Part shown: positions 10,509 through 22,199 of the stretch, one piece after another
Position numbering within the stretch: position 1 is the first letter of the stretch
Layout: each line of letters opens with the position of its first letter
Assembly: GCA_951804985.1 (NCBI GenBank)
Contig: OX638130.1
Coordinates: 84,500,583 to 84,564,582, forward strand
Reading direction: 5' to 3'
Source: Dryomyza anilis
Lineage: Eukaryota; Arthropoda; Insecta; Diptera; Dryomyzidae
Length of the DNA stretch: 64,000 nucleotides
Program-made: the position numbers and the translations under genes
Notes under the pieces: generated by a model
Told to the model about the DNA's origin: nothing
Seen by the model: only the letters and a program-made list of their open reading frames with translations
Databases searched by the model: none

Positions 10509-10998
10509 ATTTTTACTTACTTACTTAAATGGCCCTTACAACCGTGGGTCGGTTTTGGCAGCTGAAATGAAGCCGCGCCAGTCGGATCTGCTTTGCGCGC
10601 GCTGACGCCAGTTAGAAATACCAAGCGTTGCCAGGTTATCCTCAACTTGGTCTTTCCAACACAGATTTGGACGCCCTCTTCTACGCTGTCCACCTTCGAG
10701 TTTCGATTCAAGCACCTTCTTGTCTGGAGTGTTTTCATCCATTCGTTCGAAATGACCTAGCCGCTGGATCTTGATGCGCGTGACTATGTTAATGTCGTCG
10801 AATAACTCATACAGCTCGTGGTTCATCCTGATTCGATACTCGTTAGCAAAGCAGATAGGGCCAAAGATTTTACGGAGAATCTTTCTCTCAAACGCTCCCA
10901 GTACTCTCTCATCGGTGGAGGCCAGCGTCCATGTTTCCGCACCATAAAGTAGGACGGGCATGATGAGTGACTTGTAGAGCGTTATTTTAGTGTAGCGT
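10509..10998 (-). mobile_element. RTE-like non-LTR retrotransposon, 5'-truncated
   Basis: The fragment is the last ~490 bases of a minus-strand element: the C-terminal end of the reverse-transcriptase protein, a very short 3' untranslated region and a (TAAG)n tail, seen on the + strand as TTACTTACTTACTT at 10514-10527. Homology stops abruptly near 10998, as expected for incomplete target-primed reverse transcription. It abuts the TACGAA element directly. Similar TTTTGAGTGTA and TTTTAGTGTA strings flank it but are not a convincing target duplication. Confidence 0.78.
10536..10998 (-). pseudogene. Reverse-transcriptase C-terminal fragment (endonuclease-RT polyprotein)
   Basis: The uninterrupted frame reads RYTKITLYKSLIMPVLLYG, then AETWTL, ERKILRKIFGP, a LGHFERM block and RRRGRPNLCWKDQVEDNL, and finishes ISNWRQRAQSRSDWRGF before the stop. 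This is the standard C-terminal thumb/connection region of the RTE-type endonuclease-reverse transcriptases common in insect genomes (YGAETW, RLGHxxRM, RGRPxxxWxDxVxxDL). Only about 153 residues of a roughly 1,000-residue protein remain; endonuclease and catalytic palm are absent, so it cannot act. The lack of stops across the fragment suggests a fairly recent insertion. Confidence 0.85.
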
Positions 10999-11012
10999 AT
11001 AAATATTAATAC

Positions 11013-11631
11013 TACACTGAGGAAAAAAAGGAATAAAATTAAATAAAAAAGTAATAAATTTAAATACTTTTCGACACGTTTTTCACCCGTTGTCTTTTTT
11101 ATTTAATACTTTAATTAAATTAAATACTTTTTATTTAAAATTGAAGTAAATACTTTATATTTAAATTTAATACGTACGTAATAAAATTTGAAGTAAATAC
11201 TTTTTATTTAAATTTATTACGTAGGTAATAAAATTTGATGTAAATATATTTTATAACTTAGGATAATAATATTTTAATTTAATCATAAGATCATAAACAT
11301 GTCAATTGGTATTTTAAAACTATTTATTTCATGCAAAGAAGGTTAGGAAAGATAATCACTCACATGACCACGTATTACATAATTTTGTCGTGGTTACTTT
11401 CAAAAAAACAATCTTTAATAATATTAAAAATATTTCTATAATATAATTTTTTTGAAATAATGAATTTAATTGCGTAAGTAATAAAATTAAATACTTTTTA
11501 TTTAATTTGAAATTAAATACGCGAGTAATATATTTTTGTATAGAGTATTACTTTTTTTTATTACGAAAGTATTTAAATCAAATTCAAATAGATTTTATTT
11601 AATTTTATTACGTCACTTTTTTCTTAGTGTA
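11013..11631. mobile_element. CACTGAGG-family MITE
   Basis: The left end is TACACTGAGGAAAAAAAG and the right, on the minus strand, TACACTAAGAAAAAAG. Both continue inward as TAATAAAATTAAATA. The body is built of AAATACTTTTTATTTAA words in alternating orientation. At 619 bp with no coding frame, it appears to be a non-autonomous TA-target element. Confidence 0.72.
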
Positions 11632-12173
11632 GATAATAATAGGATAATTTCATAGGTTGATATATTTTACCGCAAATATATATGCAACTACCCTACAAAT
11701 AAACATGAATTTTCTATATAAAACTCTAAATATTTTGTGTTCTTTAGATTTTTGTCAAAAACAAAATTTTTTAATCGAAAGTATAAAGTATTTCAATACC
11801 AATTCGATACCTTTAAGGACAAAAAAAACCATTAGTTTTATCTGAAATCCTATCATTTACAAATCATTATAGATTTTCGATAACGACAATCTGGGCCTAT
11901 AAACGATACTGTTTCAGTATTGTTAAAATATCGTTTGGTTTACTGGGCATTCAACTATTAAACCAACTAATGGAGATCTGATCTAAAATCCTTCTATGTA
12001 AAAAATTACTATTTTATTAAATCGATACTTTTCCAATATGTAATACAAATTAAAAATCACGAGTTGAGTCGTTTAAGGGTTATTTTGGAAATATTAAGTT
12101 TGAAACATTTATTATCTGATATAGTGGTTCCGATTCATTCAAGATAGTAAAATCGGTTAACAATACACGCTGC
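11632..12173. other. AT-rich unassigned DNA
   Basis: No gene or clear repeat. AACGATA/TATCGTT words near 11880-11935 hint at an old inverted-repeat element but no ends could be fixed. Confidence 0.3.
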
Positions 12174-13284
12174 AAAAAAAAAGACCTCTCCCAAACATAA
12201 TTTTGCAGGCATTACATATATCTTTGGAGCTTTATGCCAATAAAAGTATTATTTCAGTGCCAAACATTATTATAATAACAGCCAAACATATTTTTGTTTT
12301 CGTTCAAACATATTTATGTTCAGAATGAATAATTTTCGGCGTTATTGCAAACATATATATGTGTGAATGTGAAAAACATTTTATTTACATGTAAACATAT
12401 TTATGTTTACATTTTATTTTAATGTAAAAATAGTAAATTTAGTGCTAATATCTTCTTTACACAATATTTGTGTTTTCCCTATTTTTAAATTACATTTTTT
12501 TTATTTATATTATATAATTATAAACCTAAACTTTTATTTTATTTTTATTACACATATTTTATTTACACCTAATAATTTTATTTCCATCTATTGTTCCTAT
12601 TTTTAGTTCAGTACTTTACGGATTAATTGGAAATTTCACAAACAGCCACTATCTGGTATTAACAGTAATTGGAGGTACTTAAACAAATCCTTCCACCAAA
12701 AAGAACTTTTGAACTATATGAAAAGTATTCATGTGAGTGTTACTGAGTGCTAAAAGTAGGCAAAGCTGTTATTTAATTGTGATATCGTAATGCCAAACAT
12801 ACATATAATCAAAATACACCCAGAAAAAAATTCCCTCAAATCCCATTAAAATTGGTCAATAGAACAATTATTCATTTTATGGTATACAAAAAATAAATCT
12901 TTCTCATATAAACTCAATGGCAATGTCATGGTATTTTCTAGTATTTAATGGTATTTTCCGATTAAAATAATAATTTATCCTATTGAGTATTTTTAATAAT
13001 AAAAAATTATTATTTATATAGAATTTTTTTCTGGGTGTACATATATTAATATCTAATGAAAAATATATATTTCTACAGAAACATTAATATAGTAAATTGA
13101 TGTAAATCCGCGATTAAAGCAATTTATGTTTACATATCGTATAATAATATTTCAATCTGAACAAAATAATAATACAATTCAATTATAATGTTATTAGATA
13201 TTACACCCAATATTTATAAGGTGATTTCGAATTACGTTATAATTACATTCAAGCATATTCAAACAAATCTTTTCCATCCGTCTA
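12174..13284 (+). mobile_element. TACACG-ended element, copy 2, with a nested MITE
   Basis: The start TACACGCTGCAAAAAAAAAG with CTCTCCCAAACATAATTTTG inside, and the end CAAATCTTTTCCATCCGTCTA less its last base, match copies 1 and 3. AAACATATTTATGTTTAC palindromes repeat at 12263-12420. The element is split by a CACCCAG-family MITE at 12815-13039, so the original length was about 885 bp. The right terminus has one change from CGTGTA. Confidence 0.8.
12815..13039. mobile_element. CACCCAG-family MITE, copy 2 (nested in TACACG element)
   Basis: The ends TACACCCAGAAAAAAATT and AATTTTTTTCTGGGTGTA are inverted repeats. The 225-bp body runs opposite to the copy at 9177. It lies inside the TACACG-ended element, so it inserted later. 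Confidence 0.88.
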
Positions 13285-13663
13285 ACTTTGAATATTAAGT
13301 TTATAAATAGAATATAAAACCCTGAAAATGAAATTGTTTATTATTATGGAACCGTGAATGCTACTTCAAATCGTTAATTAAAAAACCCTAAAGTCGTATT
13401 CATAATTTATTCTATTTAGTATAGGGTACACCATTGAAATTAGAAATTAATCTCGTAAAAACTAGTTATTCTCATATAAATTCAATTATATTAAATGTTT
13501 TTATACTTTTTTTTATACAGTATGGTTATTCAATGCAAGTTTAAATTTATATTAAACTAATTCATAACTTTAAAACAACATTTTAAAACATCTATCAATT
13601 ACTACTCAAATCGGAAGAATATCTTTAAATTCTACAGATAGAAAGAAAATTACTAATCAGTTA
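13285..13663. other. AT-rich unassigned DNA
   Basis: Nothing recognised: no open frame, no strong repeat. Confidence 0.3.
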
Positions 13664-14183
13664 ATATCGTCACTGTCATGCCAAAGGGGCGAATGTGCAT
13701 TTTCAAAAATGTTGGGAAATCAAATTTTAAAGTTTGCTAGAACTCTTTATTGGTGCAAGATAAAATAGTGGTGTAAAGGCATTTATTGTTTGTTTTCAAA
13801 GCATCTATCGATTGGTATCATTATTTAAAAATAATTTACCAAACATTTTTCATGCAAATGAAAAAAATTCAAAAAAATATTTTAAAATAATGATGATAAT
13901 CGATAGTTGCTTTAAAAACAAACAATTAATACCTTTACACCACTGTTTTATCTTATACTAATTAAAAGTTATGGCAAAAAAACGAAAAGATTCGCCCTTT
14001 TGGCTGACAATATTTTCAATTTTTCGAATTCGCCCTTTTGGTTTTGTCTTTTGCGGTTAGAAATATCCAACAAAACCACACACGATTTTGGCACAGTATA
14101 CTTGAGGAAAAACTACATTCAAAAATATAAAAAAACGCAAACGTCAAAAATTCATTCCCCCTTTGTCACGATAGTGACGATAT
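13664..14183. mobile_element. ATATCGTC-ended foldback element
   Basis: The outer inverted repeat is ATATCGTCACTGTCATGCC on the left and, on the minus strand, ATATCGTCACTATCGTGAC on the right, followed on both sides by AAAGGGG.GAATG. A second inner inverted repeat (13760-13815 against 13900-13955) contains CATCTATCGATTGGTATCAT and its near complement. The 520-bp element could fold into one long hairpin. It shares the ATATCGTC start with the elements at 23926, 41118 and 53929. Confidence 0.78.
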
Positions 14184-16662
14184 GACATTTTAAATATTAG
14201 TGATATTGATACTGTAAAATATTTGTATTTTAAAGAATAGGCAATATGTAATTCTTTTTCTCAACACGGTTCGTGCGTACTATAAAGATCCGCATTGAGT
14301 GAGAGAAAAAGTGTGCAGCGGTAAAATTATCGCAATTAGTATCTGTTCAGTAATCAACGACATCATTATCATTATCATCAACAGCATCAAGAAATAAAAG
14401 ACAGGCACTAAGTGACAGAAATACACACATCAAACAATTATGAATGAAAAAAATCATTTTTTGTATTTTCTCTTAGAAAAGCGCATTAAACCCAGTTAAA
14501 GAATTTAATGTGCGATTAAAATCACAAAACATAACGAAGAAAACAACAAATGTACTTTGTGCTAAGAATTAGATTTATTTTTACGGCTATTTGCTATTTT
14601 AATGCGAGTTTCTTTTCATGTCAAAAAATAAAAATTATAAATAACGCGCTAAATAATTTTATAAGTTGTCAGGTAACATGTTTAAATTAGCATAAACTTG
14701 AATTTCTTTTTGTCAACATTTATTGTAATATTTGTGTGGCTTTTGTCAAAGAATCAATTTTTGCTGCCGCAGAGCTTCTCTTCTGGTTCACTTTCTTTTT
14801 CGTTGATCGTTGAGTGTTTTTGCTGCATTTTTAATGAGCAGCCACTTATATGTAGTAATGTGTGTGCGTGCGTGCGTGAATAAGCGTGCGTGAAGTTGTC
14901 TTTGTATGTGTGTAAGTGTGTGTGCGTGGTACCCACCCAGCCAAATTACTTATGCATTTGTGTTCAAATTTATTTTGAGAAAAAGAAATCTTCAAGAGTT
15001 ATTTTGGGGAATTTTAAAAATTTATTTAATATTTTGTTTACTTTTGTTCAACTTGTTTGTCAGGCATATCGGCAAATGTGTGTGAAAAATATTTATCACT
15101 AACTGTCAATGGGCAAGATTAACATAAAGAGTTATCTTGTGTTTGGGGTTCTTCAAGACCCAGAGAAACAAGTTTTAAACTACTAAACAAGTAGAGTGAA
15201 ATGTTGATCATGCGCCAGCGTAACGTGTCAATTTACTGCGCTTCATTAAATGGTCAATGAATCTGCGCATCTTTGCAATTAACACGAATCACATCACGAA
15301 TACCCGAGACACTTCTTCAACAACCCCCCGTCTCGCTTGACTATAGCACTTTTTGCACTGTGGGATGAGATGCACAAATTGCTGGACAATAACTAATATA
15401 TTGAAAGAATATAGAATTCTTCTATATGGAATATATTATATTTAATAATTTGCCACTATTTGCCACCTACTAGTAACAAAGTATGCTCCGCCCATTATTG
15501 TAAATGTTCCATTATCATAATTTATAACATTGTGAGTCATTAAAGTGATGTTCTTAGCCACCGCTTTGGAACTAAAGAACACTGGTTTGCAACACTGGTG
15601 TCTGAGGTAACTTAAAAGGTAACTACAAAAGTTTGTTCGAATTGTCGAGCCGTAGGAAGTAAACACAAATTTTCCAATTCAAACTAAAAAATGATTTCAT
15701 ATACAATTTTTCGGTCCCATATAACTCTAAATCTTAAATGTCAATAAGAGGTACAATTATGCCAAAGAAATCAAGAATGATCTCACAATCAAATTAACAT
15801 TTTATAAATTGGGTTTATTTTAAAATATTAATTGAAGTATTCTCAATGGAATTAAAGACAGAGAATTATAAACAAATAAGGGAGAGCACACAAATTGGAA
15901 TTTATTTAATTTATGTAATAACTCAAAAATTTCAGGCCGTATCCAAAAACTGAGTATGAGGTAGTGATTACAATTGAAGTCCATCGGTATATCGTAAAAT
16001 GATGTCGAATAGAAAAAGCCCGTCATTTTTCAGCAGTGAAATTTGTGGTTCTTAACCAGCAGGTCGATTTCAACTTTCTCTAATGCTTAAACTCTATCTC
16101 CAAAAAACTCTATAACTCCATAGAGAAAATAAGCAATATTTGCGATTCAGACATTCACCCCCAAATCATGTATCTTTTTATTATTGTGTGACTCCGATTC
16201 GTTCTCAGTCCCCTTCGTCTAAAATTTATATGACGTATTTCAAACGTTTCGTTCGTTTCGGTCTTTAAATCGAATATATTAATATTTTTTTTGTTTTGAC
16301 AATTATTTTTCGTATACAAAAATTTCAATTTTTTTATATGTTGGCAACAAAAAAATTGTAGTCACACGATATTCAACCGATATTCAAACGAAGTGTAGCC
16401 GATATCGTTGTCACCGGGAAATACATGACCGGGGAATTAATATTTCTTCCAATAACAAAAAAGAGATTGAACAAAAACTTATCGAAACAAATGATTTGAC
16501 ATTTGACTCTCACATTTATGCTTATTTTAGCAGAACATTTCGATTCTGCTTAGTCAAAATTGTTCGTAGACTATTTTTTATAAGAGCTAAAATTATATTA
16601 TATTTTTAATATGAACTTATTTTTAATTGTTTGTATTAAATTCGCAAATTTTGTAATGTAAA
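14184..16662. other. Long non-repetitive stretch with TG/TGCG microsatellite
   Basis: Bases 14220-15380 are non-repetitive and moderately complex, with a TGTG/CGTG microsatellite at 14858-14935. This looks like ordinary unique intergenic or intronic DNA and could hold enhancers. Later bases are AT-rich. A GTGTGACT...AGTCACAC pair at 16184 and 16358 may mark a ~180-bp relic. Frames here (14698-14883, 14890-15102, 15442-15666, 15820-16026) have no domains. Confidence 0.35.
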
Positions 16663-16684
16663 GTAAGGTAAGGTAAGGTAAGCT
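16663..16684 (+). repeat. (AAGGT)n microsatellite
   Basis: About four tandem copies of AAGGT/GTAAG. Confidence 0.7.
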
Positions 16685-17279
16685 TACTTTTCATCTTATA
16701 AACATCATTTTTAATATTTTCATCCTATAGAAAAAAATAGTATTATAGAAACAAAAACAGTGGTGTCCTATGTAAACATATTGGTTCTATAATTTATGCT
16801 ATTAAAACAAAATGACAAACTATAACGACAATGTTATTTACCCTATGAAATTCGTAATTAATATTTTGATCCTATGAAAGCAATAAGAAATAGCTATAAA
16901 ACCAAAAGTACTACTAAAAGAACGTATGATTATGTAATTTCTAAAATTTAATATTTAAAATCAACGAACTTTTATTTAATAAATAAAAATGAAAATAATG
17001 AAAAATTTAATGCTTACCTTGAGAATGATGCTTCAAGTGTCTGTGTCCCAAAAGACTTCTCAAGTGCCTTTTTTCATGTATTGTCTTGAGTTTTGTTCGT
17101 CTTCGAAGTGTGCCCTCTTTGACTTTTTTTTCTTTTATGTTTAAGTTTAATTTCTTTTCTTTTAGTTTTCTTATACACTATTTTACTTTTTAGTTTATCA
17201 CCTTTGCTTCACGACCAAACAGAATATAGTTATGAATTTTGCAATCGACATTCTCCAACGTCACGATTGCATTTTTACG
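16685..17279. other. AT-rich unassigned DNA
   Basis: Words such as GTCCTATG and AATAG.AACTATT recall the interior of the MITE at 17280-18060, so old related sequence may be present. No ends or coding frame. Confidence 0.3.
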
Positions 17280-18060
17280 TACACTCAAAACAAAAAGTCT
17301 GCTATTAATTGTAAACTCTGAATGCTAAATTTTAACTAACTTTAAATTGCATTTACAGCATACTTTTATTTGCAATAGCGAACTGTTTGCTGGGAATCTT
17401 AGTTCTGCTAGTGATCAAAATCGTGCTAGTCATTTGCTGTTTCATTGCAGTTTCAGCAAAATCCGGCGCTTTCCTCTTTTCAGCAAACTTTTTGCTATAT
17501 TGGCAACCTTTTTTGCTACTTTTACAGATTTTTTTTTTAGTTTATTTAATTAACTACTAATTTGTGAACGTACCAATTTTAGTAACTTAGTACTTTTCAA
17601 ATATAAATCATTTTGGAAAATTTTGTGAAGTATTTAATAGGTCATTAACATTTTATTTTTAATAAATTTATAAAGTCTGTTTTAATACCAATGAAACAAA
17701 AACTTTGCGGTTTCGGTTTTTAAATACATTTTTTTCTCTATACAATACTTTTGATTTAAAGCAACAATGAAAAAGTTATTTTTATTGTTTTTAATGGTTT
17801 TATCACATTACTTTAATAGTTAAATTAATGTGAAGCAAACCATTAATAATCAATAGTATTGCACTATAAAATAAACTATTAAAACAATAGTAAAATTACT
17901 ATTATATGAATAAAATGTCCTATTGAATTAATGTTGACCACCTTATTGGCTAAACAATAGTACAAAATACTATAAAAACTATTGAATTAATAGGAAAAAC
18001 TATTGTTTCATGTCCTATGGAATCAATAGTCGTATTATTGGTTTTTGTTTTCTGAGTGTA
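17280..18060. mobile_element. CACTCAAAAC-family MITE
   Basis: The left end TACACTCAAAACAAAAAG pairs with TTTTTGTTTTCTGAGTGTA on the right, next to TA. The 781-bp body has short AATAGT/ACTATT palindromes and TGTCCTATTGAATTAATG-type words resembling those in the CACCCAG MITEs. Frame 17347-17553 shows no domain. Confidence 0.65.
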
Positions 18061-19498
18061 TATATTATATATACGTTAGGTGATTATGGCTATCTTTTAA
18101 TATAATATATTTGCAGGGAACCATAGATATTTATGATTCTGAATAGATTATGTTAAGGACTGAATATATAATTGAATATACATATATTGTGAATAAATTC
18201 ACTTAGAATATAAAATTGGTCTCTAATATAAAATGATTGTCGAACTTTATTTAAATTTTATCCCAAACTTCAATATGCAAATTCAAACACCGTCTGAGCC
18301 TCGTGCCTCCTCTATGGCATGAAAGTAAAAATGAGACATCGAACGGCCGATCAATTTTGGTTGTTGTTGTTGTTAAAATAAAAGTAATATAGGCCAATGT
18401 TCGCTCGTAATGGTCATTTATTATTCGCCATTTCTACTCTTTTCTTCGTTTTCCAATTTTTTACTCTGCACCCAGACGCGGTCAACTTCAACTTGAACCA
18501 ACTGCTTTCACTCTTCATTGAATTCTTTCGCGAAGAGCCGCCTGCAAAATACTTCAACCTCGTGGTGGAGTTGTTGCTGGGTTTTTGGTCCATTGCATGA
18601 GGGGATCGGTGAGAGGCAGAGAGTGCCGCGTTGCTGAGGCAAAAGTTGATAAATGCGCTTTATCAGTTGCTCAACGAGGATGCGAACATGACGAAGACGA
18701 AGCAGACACGACGACGTATAAATGACTCTGTTTTTGCAGGTATTTTAATGGTTTTATGGTATAAGTGTTTCTAGTTGTTGTTGTTGTTGTTTAGATTGGC
18801 GTTTTCTTTTTCTAACAATTTGTTGTTTGATTAGTTTTTGTTGTGGTTAATATAGTTGTTGTTAATAAAATTAATATTAGTGGTTTTGTTGCTATTATTG
18901 CCGATGAGCAATTTGCCGGAGGCGCGCCCATTGCAGCCGCACTCGAATGATTGATGTCGGTTTGCATTTCTCTCGCATTTTTTGCAGATTAACTCATGCT
19001 GACTGAAACAGTAATAATATGTTGTAGTATCCGATAAAAATTTTTTTGTTAAATTTTTAATAACTCATTGGATATAATCAGAGATTGGTTATGTTTTAAT
19101 TTGTTTTTATGGAGATAAATTTTTTTTTGATTTTTTATAAGTGACAGTATTTTTTTTTGTAGAAATTTGAATTTAAATTTTACAAATTTTACTTTTTATT
19201 GAACATTTTTTTTGAAAATTTAATCAATTAAATATAGTAATTAATAATTAAATATATTTAGTAAAAAAAATTTAACCCTTTAAACTAACTATATACCAAC
19301 AAATTATTTTATTTTATAAAAAGAAACAATTTTGTTTTCATTTTTTTACATAAATTTTTCCTTTGTAAAAATTCATTAAAAAATCTTGTTTGAAATAAAC
19401 AAGACGAAATTAAATTCGACTAGATAAATAGCTATTCTGGCGCGAGTCATAAACTCAACTAAAAAATTGGTTTTACTGCGGTTTAAATTGTCCCAAAG
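18061..19498. other. Unique GC-richer island flanked by AT-rich DNA
   Basis: Bases 18270-18990 hold the least AT-rich unique DNA of the left half (for example GCCGGAGGCGCGCCCATTGC near 18913), with TTG-repeat runs at 18360 and 18776. A 67-codon frame at 18397-18600 begins with a hydrophobic stretch but has no family resemblance and no promoter, so I leave it uncalled. A regulatory block or non-coding exon is possible. Bases 19020-19440 are AT-rich with nothing visible. Confidence 0.35.
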
Positions 19499-19507
19499 CG
19501 TCGTTAG

Positions 19508-19740
19508 CTCGATTGGTTAGTGCGTTGGACTACGTTGCTGGTACGTAAGACTACAAGCTGAAGGGTACCCGGTTCGATGTCAGCAACTGTCTACATCTTT
19601 TTCATAGAAAACGCCAAGAGTAATGGATGTAGACGGTGTCTACATCCAAGAGTAAACACCGTCCATGAAAAAGCTCTCACCCCGACGTACAGTGGTCTGA
19701 CATATAGCTGTAGCGGACAAAATTAAAAATAGTCGATCGC
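19508..19740 (+). mobile_element. tRNA-derived SINE, variant subfamily
   Basis: The head reads GTCGTTAGCTCGATTGGTTA, with A box in that string and B box GGTTCGATGTC near 19572. The segment between the boxes is longer than a tRNA because the TTGGTTAGTGCGTTGGACTA region is followed by a second degenerate copy (CTGGTACGTAAGACTACAAG). The same extra unit marks the copy at 42084-42418. The body has the family CATAGAAA and AAAGCTCTCAC words, but the 3' end differs (CTGACATATAGCTGTAG) and lacks the TTA tail. No target duplication found. Confidence 0.72.
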
Positions 19741-20149
19741 ACCGAGTTCAAAATGGAAAACGCCATTTTGTTGGTAATTGTCAGCAACCTAGAAAACGAA
19801 AGGTAAGGATTATTAGGATTGAGAAATTACAGGTGTATTTGTAATTGCTAGCTAAACACAGATTTTTTTTATTTGACGAAAAGTAGTTTTTTCATATATT
19901 TCACCTATGTTCAAAGTATTGTATCTTAAAATATGTTAAAGATATCTAAAATATTTTTTTTGTATTTTAGATTGATAAGTTATAAAAATTATAAAAATAC
20001 AACTGTTGCAAAAACTTATCAATTTTATTTTTATTTTTTTATAATGTAATGTCTAATTTTAAGCTAAATTTTGTCTTTTGTAGAGTATAACTTCCAGGGT
20101 GAAAAAATGACAATGTTTTCTTTACTGTATAACCAACTTCAAATTATTC

Positions 20150-20545
20150 AAAATAATTACTCTCTACAAATATAACCGCCACGAACCGCCGGAATCGATT
20201 TTTTTTTATTTGAAAAATTTACTTCAGTGATTTTAGTTTGTTGCAGTGTTTTTAAATGAAATGTTGACTTTGATTGGGTATAATTTCGGAGGGCCAATGA
20301 AGGCCAACTTTTCTGATTTTGAAATTTAAGATCATTCCAATAAAATACTCTCTACAAACAATACGACCCGCCGGAACCATTTTTTTAAATTGAAATTTAT
20401 TTTAGTTATTACCTTTTGTTGCAATATTTTTATATGAAATGTTTGTTGACTTTGATAGGGCCACTGAAGGCCAATATTTTCTTTTCTTTTTACCCTTTAT
20501 AATTATACCAGCCACGACCCTCCGGAACCGATTTTTTAAAAATTG
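20150..20545 (+). repeat. Degenerate tandem repeat, unit about 150-180 bp
   Basis: An anchor of the form CCACGA.CC.CCGGAA.CGATTTTT occurs at 20178, 20362 and 20512. Each is preceded by TCTCTACAAA or a TATAATTATA-type string and followed by an AAATGAAATGTTGACTTTGA block and a GGGCCA.TGAAGGCCAA block (20291 and 20459). Two full units and part of a third are visible, drifting in length. No coding function is apparent. Confidence 0.65.
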
Positions 20546-20818
20546 AAATTGAATTGAATTTAGTTTTAAATTTTCTACGCCCAGGCGGCACCCTGTCACG
20601 TGAATGTCTCGTTGAAGTCATGCCCAAAAAATTTTTTTTTTGTGTTTTTCACTTTTTTTGAACTCAAAATTAAAAAGGTATGAAATCAGTTAAATTTTTT
20701 TTTTATTTATTTGTTTTTAGCCCCATTATCATCTTCAGAAACTGAAATTTCTTTGAATAGCTTTTTCCGATCAAATGTTACACATTTTTTATAGTTAGAT
20801 GCCATTCTCAGACCATTG

Positions 20819-20955
20819 TGCGCCGTTCGGATTTGGCATTTAACTGTAGGTCCCACCAGTTTGAGAACACATATAACATGTACAGCTCAAATGTTGAGAG
20901 AGCTCGGCCTAAGTTCTTCAGAACTGTAGCGCCAAACTATTATTATTACTATTAA
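20819..20955 (+). mobile_element. tRNA-derived SINE, 5'-truncated
   Basis: Only the 3' half remains: GCCGTTCGGATTTGGCA, an AACTGTAGGTCCCACCA block, GAGAGAGCTCGGCCTAAGTT and the GCGCCAAACTATTATTATTA end with its TTA tail. The tRNA-like head is missing. Confidence 0.85.
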
Positions 20956-21147
20956 ATTCTTCCATTACCCAGAATGTTTTTTAAAACTATACTGGAAAGT
21001 TCAAAACTAATTTTTGTAAATATTTATTATTTAGTGTTTTATTTCTTTCGGAATTAAAACCAAAGGTATTATTTTACATAATCTGTAACCAGTTATCATA
21101 TTTTAATAAAATTAATAGTTTATATAAGATTTGTCATTATGCAAATA

Positions 21148-21380
21148 TACACTCAGAAAAAACATACCATAAAATTAATAGTTTTTACTATTAAAATTAA
21201 TCAATAATATATTTGTCCGATAAAATTAACTCAATCGGAGAATCCTATTAAATACTACAAAATACTATAAAATTTATATGAGTTTGTATGAAAATATTTA
21301 TTGTTTGTATACTATTAAATCAATAATTGTCCTATTGACCAATTTTAATAGGATTTTATGAGTTTTTTTCTTAATGTGTA
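21148..21380. mobile_element. CACCCAG-family MITE, copy 3 (diverged)
   Basis: The left end is TACACTCAGAAAAAACATA and the right GAGTTTTTTTCTTAATGTGTA less one base. Interior words (AATTGTCCTATTGACCAATT, AGTTTGTATGAAAATATTTA) match the family. Its terminal CACTCAG links the CACCCAG and CACTC groups. Confidence 0.82.
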
Positions 21381-22055
21381 ACTATTCAAAAATTAAAAAT
21401 ATATTTAACTTGGAAAAATTAAAATATATATTTCAAAACAATATTACGTATACGCTCCACTATCTAACAAAGCAAAAAAAATAATATATTTTTGAAACCT
21501 TTAGGTTTTACCCGTCGATTAAAAAAATAATTTCGATGGAGTCTCCCATATTTTCTGAACTATCAAGTAATAAAGTTCAATTTGAATCCATACGCAAAAT
21601 ATGAAATTAAAGGGAATCTCAATAATTTTAACTCCACAAAATTTCATCAACATCGGAAGAAATCATGCCAAGATTAATATTTTTGATGTAGAAGGATGTC
21701 TAAACATATTGTTAAAAATTTTTGGATGGGCATCGACTTTGCGTTGAAATTGGTTCAGGAAATTATAAGAAATTATTTTCAACGTTCACATAGAATGCTC
21801 TAAAGAATGCTCTAAAGAAATATATTTTACTAAACTGATTTTGATGTCCTATATCTTTTATCTACTCCAAAAAAAAAAAAACAACTTATTTACAGCTATA
21901 ACCTGGGAATTCTGATAACCCGGGAAATCTGAACCAATTTTCGGGCACACCTTTGTTTTAAGTAGAAAATAGCTAAACCAAGTTTTGGCTGGATCACAAA
22001 AATGCTCGATAAAAAGGATAGTTTTTTCTTTTATGTGTATCGGTAAAATATCTGT
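21381..22055. other. AT-rich unassigned DNA
   Basis: No gene or clear repeat was recognised. Confidence 0.3.
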
Positions 22056-22130
22056 GCCGGCCATAGCAGTCCAGGGTATGTGCGCCGGACTTGTATTCTT
22101 AGAGTCTCGGGTTCGAATCACAGCTTGGAC
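22056..22130 (+). pseudogene. tRNA-like sequence (tRNA-Leu/Ser-type head), probable SINE or tRNA relic
   Basis: A ~75-base block has a degenerate A box (CATAGCAGTCCAGGG) and a near-perfect B box (GGGTTCGAATCAC). Its length suits a tRNA, but the ends GCCGGCC and CAGCTTGGAC do not pair into a proper acceptor stem, so it is not a working tRNA gene. It is unlike the heads of the SINE family in this window. A second SINE family or a decayed tRNA pseudogene would both fit. Confidence 0.5.
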
Positions 22131-22199
22131 TTGGGCACTCGTGGTGATATATTCGATGTAGTTATACATACCTAAAGTTGGTTTTAAAAGGAAGATAGT

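Noticed and set aside
10536..10998. Active reverse transcriptase gene
   Set aside because: Only the C-terminal ~150 residues remain and the catalytic palm and endonuclease are missing.
16184..16366. Small MITE with GTGTGACT ends
   Set aside because: Only eight bases pair and the interior shows no further inverted homology or target duplication.
18397..18600. 67-codon secreted or membrane protein
   Set aside because: The N-terminus is hydrophobic, but no family resemblance, promoter or splice context is visible. Composition alone is not enough.
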